64,000 bases of DNA from FEN-1350 sp964643355 (GCA_964643355.1 CAZXPW010000004.1:62001-126000), one strand, 5' to 3'. Shown: positions 1 through 7,924, counted from the first letter of the stretch. Program-made: numbers and translations. Notes: generated by a model from the sequence alone, not told the origin.

Positions 1-83
1 TGGTCCCGGCTCCGGGCGCGATCCTGCTGGGTTCGCTGGGTATGGGACTGGTCGGCTGGCTCCGTCAGCGTCGCAGTCTGTAA
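1..83 (+). CDS. C-terminal end of a PEP-CTERM sorted protein (5' truncated)
   Basis: Only the last 26 codons lie in the window. Read from base 3 they give V-P-A-P-G, then a hydrophobic helix (ILLGSLGMGLVGWL), then a basic RQRRSL end and a TAA at 81-83. This is the PEP-CTERM architecture: proline-containing motif, one membrane segment, arginine cluster. In known systems it directs exosortase-dependent sorting of exported proteins. The motif here is V-P-A-P rather than V-P-E-P, a common variant. The body of the protein is outside the window, so its function cannot be stated. Confidence 0.75.
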   Translation, partial: VPAPGAILLGSLGMGLVGWLRQRRSL

Positions 84-120
84 TTTGCTTCTCCCTTCCT
101 TCAAGGAATTTGAGTGTCGT

Positions 121-151
121 GGGCGGCTGCAAGGCCGCCCGCGGCATTTTT
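121..151 (+). terminator. Probable terminator after the PEP-CTERM gene
   Basis: A perfect 7-bp stem GGGCGGC/GCCGCCC (121-127 and 134-140) with a 6-nt loop lies 37 bp after the stop codon. A T5 run follows at 147-151. The 6-nt gap between stem and T run is longer than ideal. The element sits between convergent genes. Confidence 0.45.
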
Positions 152-153
152 GT

Positions 154-1620
154 TTATCGGGAATCGCTTTTCTGCAGTTTTCGACAGATCTCCATGCGTG
201 CCTTCCACACCGCCGGGTCTCGTGGCGGGTATGTCTTGAGCTCAAAGCTGGTTCGCATAACCTGTCGGATCTCCTCGCCCCCCACCAGATCGCCCATAGC
301 TACCGCCTGGGTTAGGGCATTGCCGAGTGAAGTACACTGGTCGGCCCCGGCGTGTACGGGGATCCCGCAGGCATCCGCCGTCAACTGACACAGCAGCGTA
401 TTGGCGATTCCGCCGCCCACCATATACAACTGCTCGGTCTTTTCATTTGTGAGCCGGTCCAGCCGCTCCAGCCGTAGTGCATATTCCAAAGCCAAGCTTT
501 CCAGGACCGACCGCACCAGCTCTCCCCGAGTAGAGGGTTGCGGCTGACCGGATTCGGCAAGGACCTCGTATTGGGCTGCTTCCATGTCCGCCGGAGCCAT
601 AAGCCGCTGATCCGACACGGGAAAGATTCCCGTCGATTGGGCCGTTCGAGCCGATTCGGTCATCCGGGGATAATCCCATGGATCCGTATGAGTATTCCAT
701 TTCCGGCGCAGTTCCTGAACCAGCCAAAGCCCCAGAATATTTCGGCACACAAACCACGATCCGAATGTGTACTCGTTACAGAATCCATTCTCAAACGCCT
801 CCAGCGTGGTTACCGGCCGGGGTTGCAGCTTGCCGAGGATACTCCAGGTGCCACAGCTTAAAAACGCCCAGCGTTTTCCCGCTGCCGGTACCGCCGCCGC
901 CACCGCCGAAGTATCATGGCCGCAGGTCGCGACCACCGGAACCTCGCCCAGCCCCGTCTGACGACGCACCGCTTCTTCCAGCGGCCCAAGAACCGTTCCC
1001 GGTTCGACGAGTCGACCGAACATCTTCGGCAAACCAAACCGTTCGATGGTACTCCAGGCCCAGCGGCCGTCGCAATCCATAAGATTGGCGGTGCTGACGA
1101 TGGTCTTTTCGGAGGCCTTCACGCCGGTCATAAAATAATTCAGCAAGTCGGGAATATTCAGAAAATCCTTTGCCAGCGGCAACAATGGAGAATTTTCGCG
1201 CTGCATGGCCAGCAATTGAAATAAGGAGCTGATGGCCCACGGCTCGGCCGCGGTCGCCTCAAAGACCTCCCGCGTACTCATGATCCGATTGGAATATTCG
1301 TGGATCCGGTCGGTTCTTGCGTCGCGGTAATGAACCGGGTTTCCGAGAAGCTTTCCATCGGGACCCAGCAGGCCGAAATCAACCCCCCAGGTATCCACGC
1401 CGATCGATCGCAAAGGAACGGCCTTTTCGGCGCAAATCCGCAGGGCCGTCAGGATTTCGGCGAACTGGAAAGGAAAATCCCAATACAAAGTCCCCGCCAT
1501 TCGCACCGGCCGATTGAGAAACCGGTGGATTTCCTCCATCCGGACATGTCCTTTGTCCAGATGCACCAAGACTCCGCGGCCGCTTTCCGCCCCCAAATCC
1601 ATCGCCAAATAAGTCCGCAT
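154..1620 (-). CDS. rhaB: Rhamnulokinase (FGGY-family carbohydrate kinase)
   Basis: Predicted to phosphorylate L-rhamnulose to L-rhamnulose-1-phosphate with ATP in the cytoplasm, as part of rhamnose catabolism. The protein has about 488 residues, normal for RhaB. N-terminal FGGY phosphate-binding motif D-L-G-A-E-S-G-R lies near residues 8-15, G-V-D-T-W-G-V-D-F near 75-85, H-D-T-S-A-V-A near 240 and S-C-G-T-W-S-I-L-G near 258, as in rhamnulokinases. I chose the ATG at 1620: the AGGAG lies 6 nt before it but directly abuts an alternative ATG at 1626. No rhamnose isomerase or aldolase gene is adjacent, so it is not in a visible rha operon. Another FGGY sugar kinase is possible, but the motifs favour rhamnulokinase. 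Confidence 0.85.
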   Translation of the reverse strand: MRTYLAMDLGAESGRGVLVHLDKGHVRMEEIHRFLNRPVRMAGTLYWDFPFQFAEILTALRICAEKAVPLRSIGVDTWGVDFGLLGPDGKLLGNPVHYRDARTDRIHEYSNRIMSTREVFEATAAEPWAISSLFQLLAMQRENSPLLPLAKDFLNIPDLLNYFMTGVKASEKTIVSTANLMDCDGRWAWSTIERFGLPKMFGRLVEPGTVLGPLEEAVRRQTGLGEVPVVATCGHDTSAVAAAVPAAGKRWAFLSCGTWSILGKLQPRPVTTLEAFENGFCNEYTFGSWFVCRNILGLWLVQELRRKWNTHTDPWDYPRMTESARTAQSTGIFPVSDQRLMAPADMEAAQYEVLAESGQPQPSTRGELVRSVLESLALEYALRLERLDRLTNEKTEQLYMVGGGIANTLLCQLTADACGIPVHAGADQCTSLGNALTQAVAMGDLVGGEEIRQVMRTSFELKTYPPRDPAVWKARMEICRKLQKSDSR

Positions 1621-1746
1621 ATCCATCTCCTGATTAGGTTGGTCATCGACATCCTTATCTCATATCCGCCAGGGCAAATCAAGTCGTAATGCGGCTTTTG
1701 GACTTTTGATGGATTACCCCCCGCCGGATCACACGAGAGTTTTTCT

Positions 1747-1775
1747 TGTCAAAGCCCGGATTTGTCGATAAGGTA
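1747..1775 (+). promoter_or_regulatory. Candidate sigma70-type promoter for the small lipoprotein gene
   Basis: TTGTCA at 1747-1752, 17-bp spacer, TAAGGT at 1770-1775. It lies about 60 bp before the ATG at 1838. The -10 is only moderately like TATAAT. Confidence 0.4.
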
Positions 1776-1837
1776 CTGATGGAGTTGTCATGGATGTTTC
1801 GAAACCGAAAGGGAATTTGGATCTGAAAGGATTGCCT

Positions 1838-2251
1838 ATGAAACGAAACCTTGTTGTGATGGTGACGCTGATTACGACGGTTTCCCTGATGACCGTTGCC
1901 GGGTGTGGCTCGAAAGAGGGTTCTTCCGGTTCGAAGATCAATCCCGCCACTCTGGAAACGCGACCGATCAGCGAGATCAAGGCCGAGGCCGACAAGATGA
2001 ACGAAAAGCAACTTCGGGAAGCCGCGGGAATGTACAAAAAAGCCCTCTCCGCAAAAGAGGCCGAAGTAACCAAGATGTTTAACGAACTCAATCAGATTTC
2101 CACTACCGAAAAGCTGGGTCCCAAGGCCCAAAACCTGACGCAAAATGTCGAATCGCTGGGCAAGTCGGCAAAGGCCTTGACCGAGCGATTGCGAATCTAT
2201 GTTGATAAACTGAAAGCCATGAAGGCGGATACGACCGGCCTGGAACCCTGA
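1838..2251 (+). CDS. Small predicted lipoprotein, helical, function unknown
   Basis: A 137-residue protein. It begins MKRN, followed by a hydrophobic signal and a lipobox-like V-A-G-C near residues 19-22, so it is probably lipid-anchored in the envelope. The remainder is highly charged and likely alpha-helical or coiled-coil (K/E/A-rich, with repeated A-E-A-D-K-M and S-A-K-A-L-T patterns). I placed the start at 1838 because AAAGGA precedes it at a normal distance; an in-frame ATG at 1790 would put 16 charged residues before the signal. It is followed by another small lipoprotein 95 bp downstream. No family was recognised. Confidence 0.7.
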   Translation: MKRNLVVMVTLITTVSLMTVAGCGSKEGSSGSKINPATLETRPISEIKAEADKMNEKQLREAAGMYKKALSAKEAEVTKMFNELNQISTTEKLGPKAQNLTQNVESLGKSAKALTERLRIYVDKLKAMKADTTGLEP

Positions 2252-2346
2252 GGGTTGCGTTGTCGAAGTTGATTCAGATGCGGCGGCCGATTAGACCGCC
2301 GCATCCGCTTGTCTGTTCTAAAGATCCTTTAAGGAAAGGACAGAAG

Positions 2347-2853
2347 ATGGGGTTGAATTCGATTCTGACGCTGGCAGTGTGTCTGGCCGTTGCGGTGGGA
2401 TGTTCCGGAAAGTCTTCGGGGACCGCCAGAATCGGAGATCCGGCAGGGGGGCTGGACGGTTTGACCTTTGTCAAGGGCGGACCCGTTTCTCTGGAAACGG
2501 GGAAGGTCTATGTTGTCGAATTCTGGGCCACATGGTGTCCTCCCTGTCGAACGAGTATCCCTCATCTGACCAAAGTTGCCGCCAAATTCAAAGACAAGGG
2601 AGTGATCGTCATCGGCATTTCGGATGAGAAGGAAAGTGTCGTCAAATCCTTCGTTGATCAGCAGGGGGGCCAGATGGATTATGTTGTCGCGGTTGATTCA
2701 ACCGGCGTTGTTCGCGACAAGTATATGAAGGCCTTTGGTCAACGGGGTATTCCCCATGCCTTTGTTGTCAACGCTTCGGGAAAAATCGCCTGGCATGGTC
2801 ATCCCATGGCCGATTTGGAGTCGGTTCTGAACAAGGTTCTTTCCGCCCAATAA
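2347..2853 (+). CDS. TlpA/ResA-like thioredoxin-fold lipoprotein
   Basis: Predicted envelope thiol-disulfide oxidoreductase of 168 residues. A signal peptide ends at a lipobox-like A-V-G-C (about residues 16-19). The thioredoxin active site W-C-P-P-C is in the context V-V-E-F-W-A-T-W-C-P-P-C near residue 65, and a cis-proline R-G-I-P-H-A-F-V-V is near 137-145. W-C-P-P-C is typical of TlpA/ResA proteins that reduce disulfides, for example in cytochrome c maturation. The start at 2347 is preceded by AAGGAAAGGAC; an upstream TTG in frame at 2260 would destroy the signal peptide. No cytochrome biogenesis genes are adjacent, so the partner is unknown. Confidence 0.85.
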   Translation: MGLNSILTLAVCLAVAVGCSGKSSGTARIGDPAGGLDGLTFVKGGPVSLETGKVYVVEFWATWCPPCRTSIPHLTKVAAKFKDKGVIVIGISDEKESVVKSFVDQQGGQMDYVVAVDSTGVVRDKYMKAFGQRGIPHAFVVNASGKIAWHGHPMADLESVLNKVLSAQ

Positions 2854-2863
2854 TAGAGCCAGA

Positions 2864-2895
2864 AGGCGGTTATCGACCATCGATATCGCCGTTTT
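2864..2895 (+). terminator. Possible terminator after the TlpA-like gene
   Basis: An imperfect hairpin: outer GGCG/CGCC arms and inner TATCGA-CCA-TCGATA arms, followed by GTTTT. It starts 10 bp after the stop codon. The stem has internal mismatches and the T run is short. Confidence 0.4.
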
Positions 2896-2968
2896 GGATA
2901 CCGTTATGTATTGTTGCATCAATCCGGCCCCGGATTTTCTGTTGTTATGGGACCAGATTCGGAAAGAC

Positions 2969-2997
2969 TTGATTTTTTCGGGATTCTTTGGTACAAT
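2969..2997 (+). promoter_or_regulatory. Promoter for the small secreted protein gene
   Basis: TTGATT (2969-2974), 17-bp spacer, TACAAT (2992-2997). Both hexamers and the spacing are identical to those before the trpR-like gene on the other strand (19601-19629). The predicted start near 3004 leaves a leader of about 127 nt. Confidence 0.6.
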
Positions 2998-3130
2998 GCG
3001 TAAATGATTTGGCTGCCAGGCATCGGCGGGTTGGATTGAAATTGGGGGGTCGTCCAACATTCAGCAACTCATTTGTCGGATCAATCACAGGGATTGTCGA
3101 TCGGGTCGTTTGTTGTTCGCGGAGCTTGAG

Positions 3131-3433
3131 ATGCAAAACCAGAGGTCAAAAATTTACGGCGGATTTATTGTATTGTGGATGATTTGTGCAATTGTTCTAA
3201 GCATCCAGTCCGGGATTGCGGAGACCTCAGAAACAGACCAGTCGAATACTATGCCTTCTCAACGGAGTTTATCTGATTGGCCATGTAAGTCCATTTCGAT
3301 TGAATCTTCGGAGACAAGCGAGGCCTTGAGCGTTTTGATTTATCGCGAACCTAAAGGAAAACGCAAACTGGAACCTTGTTCGGATAGTACGGAATGGCAA
3401 GTAATTTATCGTTGCGCTGTAGTGGCTTGCTGA
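3131..3433 (+). CDS. Small secreted protein, hypothetical
   Basis: A 100-residue open frame starting at an ATG 6 nt after a GGAG. It has a clear signal peptide: basic start (MQNQRSK), hydrophobic core with I-V-L-W-M-I-C-A-I-V-L, and likely cleavage near S-G-I-A. The mature part is about 70 residues with four cysteines (W-P-C-K, E-P-C-S, Y-R-C-A and V-A-C at the end), which could form disulfides after export. A promoter with perfect spacing lies upstream. The frame is more AT-rich than most neighbours. No family was recognised. It could also be a decayed fragment, but start, signal and promoter together favour a real gene. Confidence 0.5.
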   Translation: MQNQRSKIYGGFIVLWMICAIVLSIQSGIAETSETDQSNTMPSQRSLSDWPCKSISIESSETSEALSVLIYREPKGKRKLEPCSDSTEWQVIYRCAVVAC

Positions 3434-3660
3434 CAGATTCATGCAATACCTTCCAACACGGGTTCATCGATTTGTGCTCGACAAGAATAAGGCGGCATTT
3501 TTTCTTGATTTCTACATGAGATTTTGTCAAAAAAACTTGCCGTGATGCATTTTTGCTTCTCATAAGTTCTTTTCTGGAAATAGGTTGTGTCGCATTTCTC
3601 GACCTTCTACTGGAGGTGTGAATGGACCGAAAAAAATTGAAAAAAATGCGGATTTTTTTG
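3434..3660. other. AT-rich intergenic stretch without a recognised gene
   Basis: This is the first part of the 362-bp gap before the PEP-CTERM gene at 3796. It is AT-rich, and I see no convincing reading frame with a start signal. The second part of the gap (3661-3795) carries the promoter and leader hairpin listed separately. Confidence 0.5.
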
Positions 3661-3689
3661 TTGACGGGGTTTCTCGAATCGGATACAGT
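3661..3689 (+). promoter_or_regulatory. Promoter of the first PEP-CTERM paralogue
   Basis: TTGACG (3661-3666), 17-bp spacer, TACAGT (3684-3689). The predicted start near 3696 gives a leader of about 100 nt to the ATG at 3796. Confidence 0.55.
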
Positions 3690-3696
3690 GTACATT

Positions 3697-3714
3697 ATCC
3701 AAGACCGCTTGGAT
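3697..3714 (+). promoter_or_regulatory. 5'-end leader hairpin of the first PEP-CTERM paralogue
   Basis: ATCCAAG-ACCG-CTTGGAT is a perfect 7-bp stem with a tetraloop, at the predicted transcript start. A comparable 7-bp hairpin sits near the 5' end of the second paralogue's leader (4743-4761). It could stabilise the mRNA or be an operator. Confidence 0.4.
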
Positions 3715-3795
3715 CGGAGTAATGGTATTATCAGACAAAAGGGTAATGAACGAAGGAATGTGATGAACGAGGCCTTATTTTTCGGAGGGTTAGCG

Positions 3796-4446
3796 ATGAG
3801 AAAAGGAATGTGGTTGGCAACATTGGTGGTAGCGGGGATTCTGGGGCAGGCATCTGCGGTTCTCTGTGATCCGGATACGGATCCGGCACCCTTCCGAGGA
3901 GGTGTGAATACAACCTTGCAAAGCTGGTTGTTCTCCCAAGAGGCAAATCCCGCTGTTCCTGAAACAGTGGAAAACCTCAATGGAGATCCGTTGATTTATC
4001 TGGATCCATTCCCCTATTCGTCTTACCGTGCCGAGGACAATGGTCACTTGGGCGTGTGGGTTTTGGACGAAACGCAAGACGGCAATATGTATGCCTTTGT
4101 GCCGAATTTCCAGCAAAAGAACCCCTATAAGGATATTTGGGTTCAGGTTACTTACTCGGCCGACAATGGGCATGCACCGGAACTGTGGGTGATTCCGGAA
4201 GGCGGGCAGGTCGATGCGATGAATGCCGTAAAGATTGAGGCCTTGGGCGATGGTTATTTCCATGCGGTTTATAGTTTGCGAATCTATCCGAACCCGACGC
4301 TTGAGAAGATTATCATTCGTCCGAGAGATTGCGTGGCCTTGATTGATTGCATTACGATTGAAACACAGTGTATTCCGGAACCGGCCACGATGGCCTTATT
4401 GGGACTTGGCGGGGTCGGCCTGATTCTTCGCAAGCGTTCCGCCTAA
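3796..4446 (+). CDS. PEP-CTERM sorted exported protein, first of a tandem pair
   Basis: A 216-residue protein. It has a signal peptide (MRKGMW, hydrophobic core, cleavage near A-S-A), a globular domain of about 165 residues, and a C-terminal tail with C-I-P-E-P, a hydrophobic segment (ATMALLGLGGVGLIL) and a basic R-K-R-S-A end. The tail is the PEP-CTERM signal, read by an exosortase that is not encoded here. The start at 3796 has GGAGGG 7 nt upstream; the in-frame ATG at 3622 would lie before the promoter. The protein at 4854-5513 is a clear paralogue, sharing T-T-L-Q-S-W-L-F-S, N-P-Y-K-D-I-W-V-Q and a conserved C-x-x-x-I-D-C-I-T-I-E-T-Q-C before the tail. The body has no recognised enzymatic motif; a surface or matrix role is inference. 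Confidence 0.85.
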   Translation: MRKGMWLATLVVAGILGQASAVLCDPDTDPAPFRGGVNTTLQSWLFSQEANPAVPETVENLNGDPLIYLDPFPYSSYRAEDNGHLGVWVLDETQDGNMYAFVPNFQQKNPYKDIWVQVTYSADNGHAPELWVIPEGGQVDAMNAVKIEALGDGYFHAVYSLRIYPNPTLEKIIIRPRDCVALIDCITIETQCIPEPATMALLGLGGVGLILRKRSA

Positions 4447-4471
4447 ATTTCGATTTTCCGATTGTTTTTTG

Positions 4472-4503
4472 AACCCTGCAATCCGAATTGCAGGGTTTTT
4501 TTT
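4472..4503 (+). terminator. Intrinsic terminator after the first PEP-CTERM paralogue
   Basis: A perfect 10-bp stem AACCCTGCAA/TTGCAGGGTT (4472-4481 and 4488-4497), 6-nt loop, then T8 (4496-4503, its first two bases being the end of the right arm). It starts 26 bp after the stop. This is a strong Rho-independent terminator separating the two paralogues. Confidence 0.85.
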
Positions 4504-4691
4504 GAGATTTTCAAAAAATCAAAGATCTTGGGATGCGATTTGTCTGGATTTGTAAGTTGTTATAAAACAATATCTTACGATCTGTTTGATTGAAAGAAAA
4601 TCCGATGGATGTTAAGATGGGAGGATTGAGTGAGATATCCTACTGAGAAAATAAAATATCGCGAAAAATCGTAATTTCGAGGGATTGATAC

Positions 4692-4720
4692 TTGACTTTC
4701 CTTCCGGAATCGGATAGGAT
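4692..4720 (+). promoter_or_regulatory. Promoter of the second PEP-CTERM paralogue
   Basis: TTGACT (4692-4697), exactly 17 bp, TAGGAT (4715-4720). The predicted start near 4727 leaves a leader of about 127 nt containing a hairpin and a GT-rich tract. Confidence 0.6.
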
Positions 4721-4742
4721 GGTTTTAGAATCAGTGTGTGAT

Positions 4743-4761
4743 TTGGGTATCGTTTACCCAA
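4743..4761 (+). promoter_or_regulatory. Leader hairpin of the second PEP-CTERM paralogue
   Basis: TTGGGTA-TCGTT-TACCCAA is a perfect 7-bp stem with a 5-nt loop, about 16 nt after the predicted transcription start. Confidence 0.4.
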
Positions 4762-4764
4762 TGC

Positions 4765-4816
4765 GAGTGTGTGTGAGTGTGTGTGATGTTGTGTGTGGTG
4801 GTAGTGTTGTTTTGTT
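4765..4816 (+). repeat. GT-rich microsatellite-like tract in a 5' leader
   Basis: About 52 bp made almost only of G and T, with several GTGTGT runs and GTG/TGG steps, between the leader hairpin and the ribosome binding site of the gene at 4854. Such tracts can slip during replication. No comparable tract was seen elsewhere in the window. Confidence 0.7.
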
Positions 4817-4853
4817 CTGGAAGTGAATTTCATGAATTTGGAGGAAGTATAAG

Positions 4854-5513
4854 ATGAAAAAGAGTGTGGTGTCATTAGTGGTACTATTGTTGATTTCGAC
4901 GACGGTCTCTGCCGTCAACATGTGTGATTCGAATCCTGCTCCGTTCCGTGGCGAAGAAGGCACAACTCTCCAGAGTTGGTTGTTTTCGACCCGGGACAAT
5001 CCTGCATTGCCGGATGTGGATGAGAATCCCTATGGCGATCCCAAGATTGATCTGTTGGGAGATATCTGGACCGGAACTGGCTGGAAGGACATGGATTATG
5101 GCCACCAGGGAGTCTGGGTCATTGGTCATCCCGGCGATGAATTCATGATGGTCGCAACGGTGCAGAACTCGAAAGTGCAAAATCCGTACAAGGATATCTG
5201 GGTTCAGCTTGTTTATTCCGCCAATGATGGATTGGCTCCCGATGTCTGGATTCTTCCGGATGGACAGTCCCAGACGAGTAAGACCTGGGCGATGGATGTT
5301 GTTACATCTGAACAGTTGGATGCGATGTATTATCTCGCTGTGTACAGCATTCGTCTCGACTACAATCCCACATGGGAACAGATTCTTATCCGTCCCCGCG
5401 AGTGCCAGGTGTATATCGATTGCATCACGATCGAGACACAGTGCATTCCGGAACCCATGACGATGGGACTGCTCGGTTTGGGCAGCTTATTGCTCCGCCG
5501 GCGGATTGCGTAA
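4854..5513 (+). CDS. PEP-CTERM sorted exported protein, second of a tandem pair
   Basis: A 219-residue paralogue of the preceding PEP-CTERM protein. Order: signal peptide (MKKSVVS, hydrophobic core, V-S-A), N-P-A-P-F-R-G-E-E-G-T-T-L-Q-S-W-L-F-S near residues 27-45, N-P-Y-K-D-I-W-V-Q-L-V-Y-S-A near 110-123, then R-P-R-E-C, Y-I-D-C-I-T-I-E-T-Q-C, and the tail I-P-E-P plus a short hydrophobic helix and R-R-R-I-A. GGAGG precedes the ATG by about 8 nt. It has its own promoter and terminator, so it is regulated independently of the first copy. Conserved cysteines just before the P-E-P motif are shared by both copies. The molecular function is unknown; a cell-surface location is inferred from the sorting signal. 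Confidence 0.85.
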   Translation: MKKSVVSLVVLLLISTTVSAVNMCDSNPAPFRGEEGTTLQSWLFSTRDNPALPDVDENPYGDPKIDLLGDIWTGTGWKDMDYGHQGVWVIGHPGDEFMMVATVQNSKVQNPYKDIWVQLVYSANDGLAPDVWILPDGQSQTSKTWAMDVVTSEQLDAMYYLAVYSIRLDYNPTWEQILIRPRECQVYIDCITIETQCIPEPMTMGLLGLGSLLLRRRIA

Positions 5514-5542
5514 CCGAAATCAACGATTTTGTACTGACAAAG

Positions 5543-5573
5543 AAGGCCCTGCAATTCCGGCGGGGCCTTTTTT
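5543..5573 (+). terminator. Intrinsic terminator after the second PEP-CTERM paralogue
   Basis: The stem AAGGCCC/GGGCCTT (5543-5549 and 5563-5569) is extended by further pairs into the loop and followed by a run of T residues. It also lies between convergent genes, but the T run serves the + strand. Confidence 0.75.
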
Positions 5574-5606
5574 CTGCGCGCAGGAAATCGGCCTCCAATC
5601 AACCCG

Positions 5607-6815
5607 TCAACGGCCGGATTGTCTCAGGTGGGATTCCAGGGCAAGGTCTTTTTCCTGTCGCACGGGATCCGGAATCAGCGACAGGGCCATCTGCACAACT
5701 TCTTCGCTGGCCGATCCATGTGTCAATGGGGCGACAAGGTTTTCCAATTCCATGCTGGTTTTCATCAACAGCGTTCGATTTCCAATGACCTGACTGCAAC
5801 GATCGGCGACCGGGCGGATCGACGAAAAGTAGGGCATGAATTCCGTGACCACTTCGCGTCCGGCCAGGATATTGACCAGCGACAGAAATCGCGTACGGAT
5901 AAGCCATCGACCCACGAGGTGCCACAGGATTCGACTGGACTGATAGAGAATGACCATGGGACATCCGGCGGCGGCCACCTGGAGCGTTGCGCTGCCGCTG
6001 GCGACCAGGGCGAAGTCCGCCTTGTCGGCCGTTTCATAGACATTCCCGACGGTGAATTCGCATTTCAGGCCGGTGATCTTTCGTTTGCGGAGCAACTCGA
6101 GTTTTTCCTCGGATGCCGCACAGGCCGTGAACGATGCCTCCGGCCATTTCTGTTTGATTTGGATGGCGATTTTCTGCATCGCCGGCCAGAGGGATTTCAT
6201 TTCGGCGTTTCGCGATCCGGGAAACAGGGCGACCTTGACCTTTCGGGGATCGTAGCCGGTATAGTCTTTGTAGCTTTCGGTAAAGTCGATCGTAATGTCG
6301 TCAAAGAGGGGATTGCCGACGAATTTGGCGTCGATGTTTCGACTGCAGAACCAGTCCTCCTCGAACGGCAGGATACACGCCAGTTTTGAGCAGCACTTGC
6401 GCAGCTTGCCGATTCGCCACGGAGCCCAGGCCCACAACTGAGGGGCCACATAGAACAACACCGGCATCCCCATCGCGCGGGCCATCTTGGCGACATGGAA
6501 ATTGAACGCCGGAGAGTCGCATACGATTACCAGATCGACCGGCTGGGTCTGGAGAAACGAGCGGATTTTCTTGAGTACGCGATAGAAAAAACCGATCTGC
6601 CCGATGGCATTGTGCAGCATGGCGGCCCGTCGGACGGTGTTCTCCAGGATCATACACCCGGCCTTTTCCATTTGCGATCCGCCAACCCCCACCCACTCGA
6701 ACTGCCCCTGAAGACCCTGTTGATTTGCCGTTCGGATCAGGTTGGCGCAGTGGACCTCCGCGCTGGGTTCGCATGCGCTTAGAAAAATCCTTCGCTTGGT
6801 TGTCGGCTCGGCCAC
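5607..6815 (-). CDS. lpxB: Lipid-A-disaccharide synthase
   Basis: Glycosyltransferase family 19 enzyme that joins UDP-2,3-diacylglucosamine and lipid X to lipid A disaccharide at the inner membrane, a committed LPS step. The 402-residue length fits LpxB. Motifs in order: S-A-C-E-P-S-A-E-V-H near the N-terminus (the GEASGD-like site), A-P-Q-L-W-A-W-A-P-W-R, L-P-F-E-E-D-W-F, F-V-G-N-P-L-F-D, L-F-P-G-S-R and A-S-G-S-A-T-L-Q-V-A-A-A-G-C-P-M-V. I chose the GTG at 6815 (G-G-G-A 7 nt upstream); it puts the first conserved motif at the expected distance, whereas an ATG at 6911 adds 32 residues with no family match. No other lpx gene is adjacent. Confidence 0.9.
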   Translation of the reverse strand: MAEPTTKRRIFLSACEPSAEVHCANLIRTANQQGLQGQFEWVGVGGSQMEKAGCMILENTVRRAAMLHNAIGQIGFFYRVLKKIRSFLQTQPVDLVIVCDSPAFNFHVAKMARAMGMPVLFYVAPQLWAWAPWRIGKLRKCCSKLACILPFEEDWFCSRNIDAKFVGNPLFDDITIDFTESYKDYTGYDPRKVKVALFPGSRNAEMKSLWPAMQKIAIQIKQKWPEASFTACAASEEKLELLRKRKITGLKCEFTVGNVYETADKADFALVASGSATLQVAAAGCPMVILYQSSRILWHLVGRWLIRTRFLSLVNILAGREVVTEFMPYFSSIRPVADRCSQVIGNRTLLMKTSMELENLVAPLTHGSASEEVVQMALSLIPDPVRQEKDLALESHLRQSGR

Positions 6816-6938
6816 TGGGCTATCCCTTTCCCAAAGCCGACGAATTATATCCCGTCGCGGGTCTAACTGCAAAGGGAAACTCGCCCCCAAAACGCAAATC
6901 CACTCGTTCAAATGGCCGATTGCCGGGGTGGAAAATCT

Positions 6939-6966
6939 TTTGCTTTGTCCATCGCTCCGGTATAAT
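6939..6966 (+). promoter_or_regulatory. Promoter of the SMP-30 gene pair
   Basis: A perfect TATAAT at 6961-6966 with a weak -35 (TTTGCT at 6939-6944, 16-bp spacer). The predicted leader is about 45 nt before the ATG at 7019. Confidence 0.5.
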
Positions 6967-7018
6967 GACGGCCGATTGGAAGTGAAAACGAACGAACCAA
7001 TACGATGGAGGCAAGTCC

Positions 7019-7924
7019 ATGAAAACCGGAATAGGGATGGCTTTGGTATTGTGCGTCGGGGTTGGCGTGATCGGATGCTGGGATTCGTCCGAACAATCGG
7101 GTCTCGTCGGCGGTTTGTCGGTCGTAGCGCCGGGGGCCCAGATCAAGAAACTGGCCGATGGCTTCCAGTTCACCGAAGGGCCGGCCGCAGATGCCGCCGG
7201 TAATGTCTTTTTTTCCGACATCCCCAATAACAAAATCTTTCAATGGACCCTTGGCGAAGGCCTATCCGAGTTCTCGGTCAACAGCGGCGGAGCCAATGGC
7301 CTGTATTTTGCCTCCGATGGTTCTCTTGTGGCCTGTGCGGGCTCGGCTCGGATGCTCTACAAAATCACCCCTGACGGTAAGGTTCAGGTTTTGGCCGACA
7401 ACTACGACGGCAAGAAATTGAACAGCCCCAACGATCTTTGGATCGATCCCAAGGGGGGCATCTACTTTACCGATCCTCGTTACGGTGGCCGCGAGGGGTT
7501 GGAACAAGACGGCGAGCATGTCTATTATATTCCCCCCAGCGGTCGACAAGTGTGGCGCGTCATAGCGGACCTGGTTCGACCGAACGGAGTTATCGGGACC
7601 CCTGACGGTAAAACCCTTTATGTCGCCGACCACGGCGACAACAAGATCTGGGCCTATACCATTCAGGCCGACGGGACCTTGACCAACAAACGATTGTTCG
7701 CCTCCGAAGGTTCCGACGGTATGACCCTTGATAGCGAGGGGAATGTGTATCTGACCAATGAAGTAGTCGCTGTCTACAATGCCGCCGGCCAGCGCAAGGA
7801 GACGATTGCCGTGCCCGAGCAACCCGCCAATGTCACCTTCGGCGGCTCGACCCGGCAGATTCTGTTTATCACCGCTCGTACCTCTCTGTATGCGATTCCC
7901 ATGCGAGTCCGCGGTGCGTATTGA
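7019..7924 (+). CDS. SMP-30/gluconolactonase family lipoprotein, copy 1
   Basis: A 301-residue six-bladed beta-propeller of the SMP-30/Gnl/LRE-like family, which usually hydrolyses sugar lactones with a divalent metal. The signal peptide ends at V-I-G-C near residue 20, indicating a lipoprotein. Family metal-ligand motifs are visible: F-T-E-G-P (Glu) near residue 52, N-S-P-N-D-L-W (Asn) near 139, and G-S-D-G-M-T (Asp) near 233. GGAGG precedes the ATG. The next gene is a paralogue 32 bp downstream in the same frame of organisation, so the two are probably co-transcribed. The natural lactone is not evident; a role in periplasmic sugar-acid or lactone processing is inference. Confidence 0.85.
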   Translation: MKTGIGMALVLCVGVGVIGCWDSSEQSGLVGGLSVVAPGAQIKKLADGFQFTEGPAADAAGNVFFSDIPNNKIFQWTLGEGLSEFSVNSGGANGLYFASDGSLVACAGSARMLYKITPDGKVQVLADNYDGKKLNSPNDLWIDPKGGIYFTDPRYGGREGLEQDGEHVYYIPPSGRQVWRVIADLVRPNGVIGTPDGKTLYVADHGDNKIWAYTIQADGTLTNKRLFASEGSDGMTLDSEGNVYLTNEVVAVYNAAGQRKETIAVPEQPANVTFGGSTRQILFITARTSLYAIPMRVRGAY

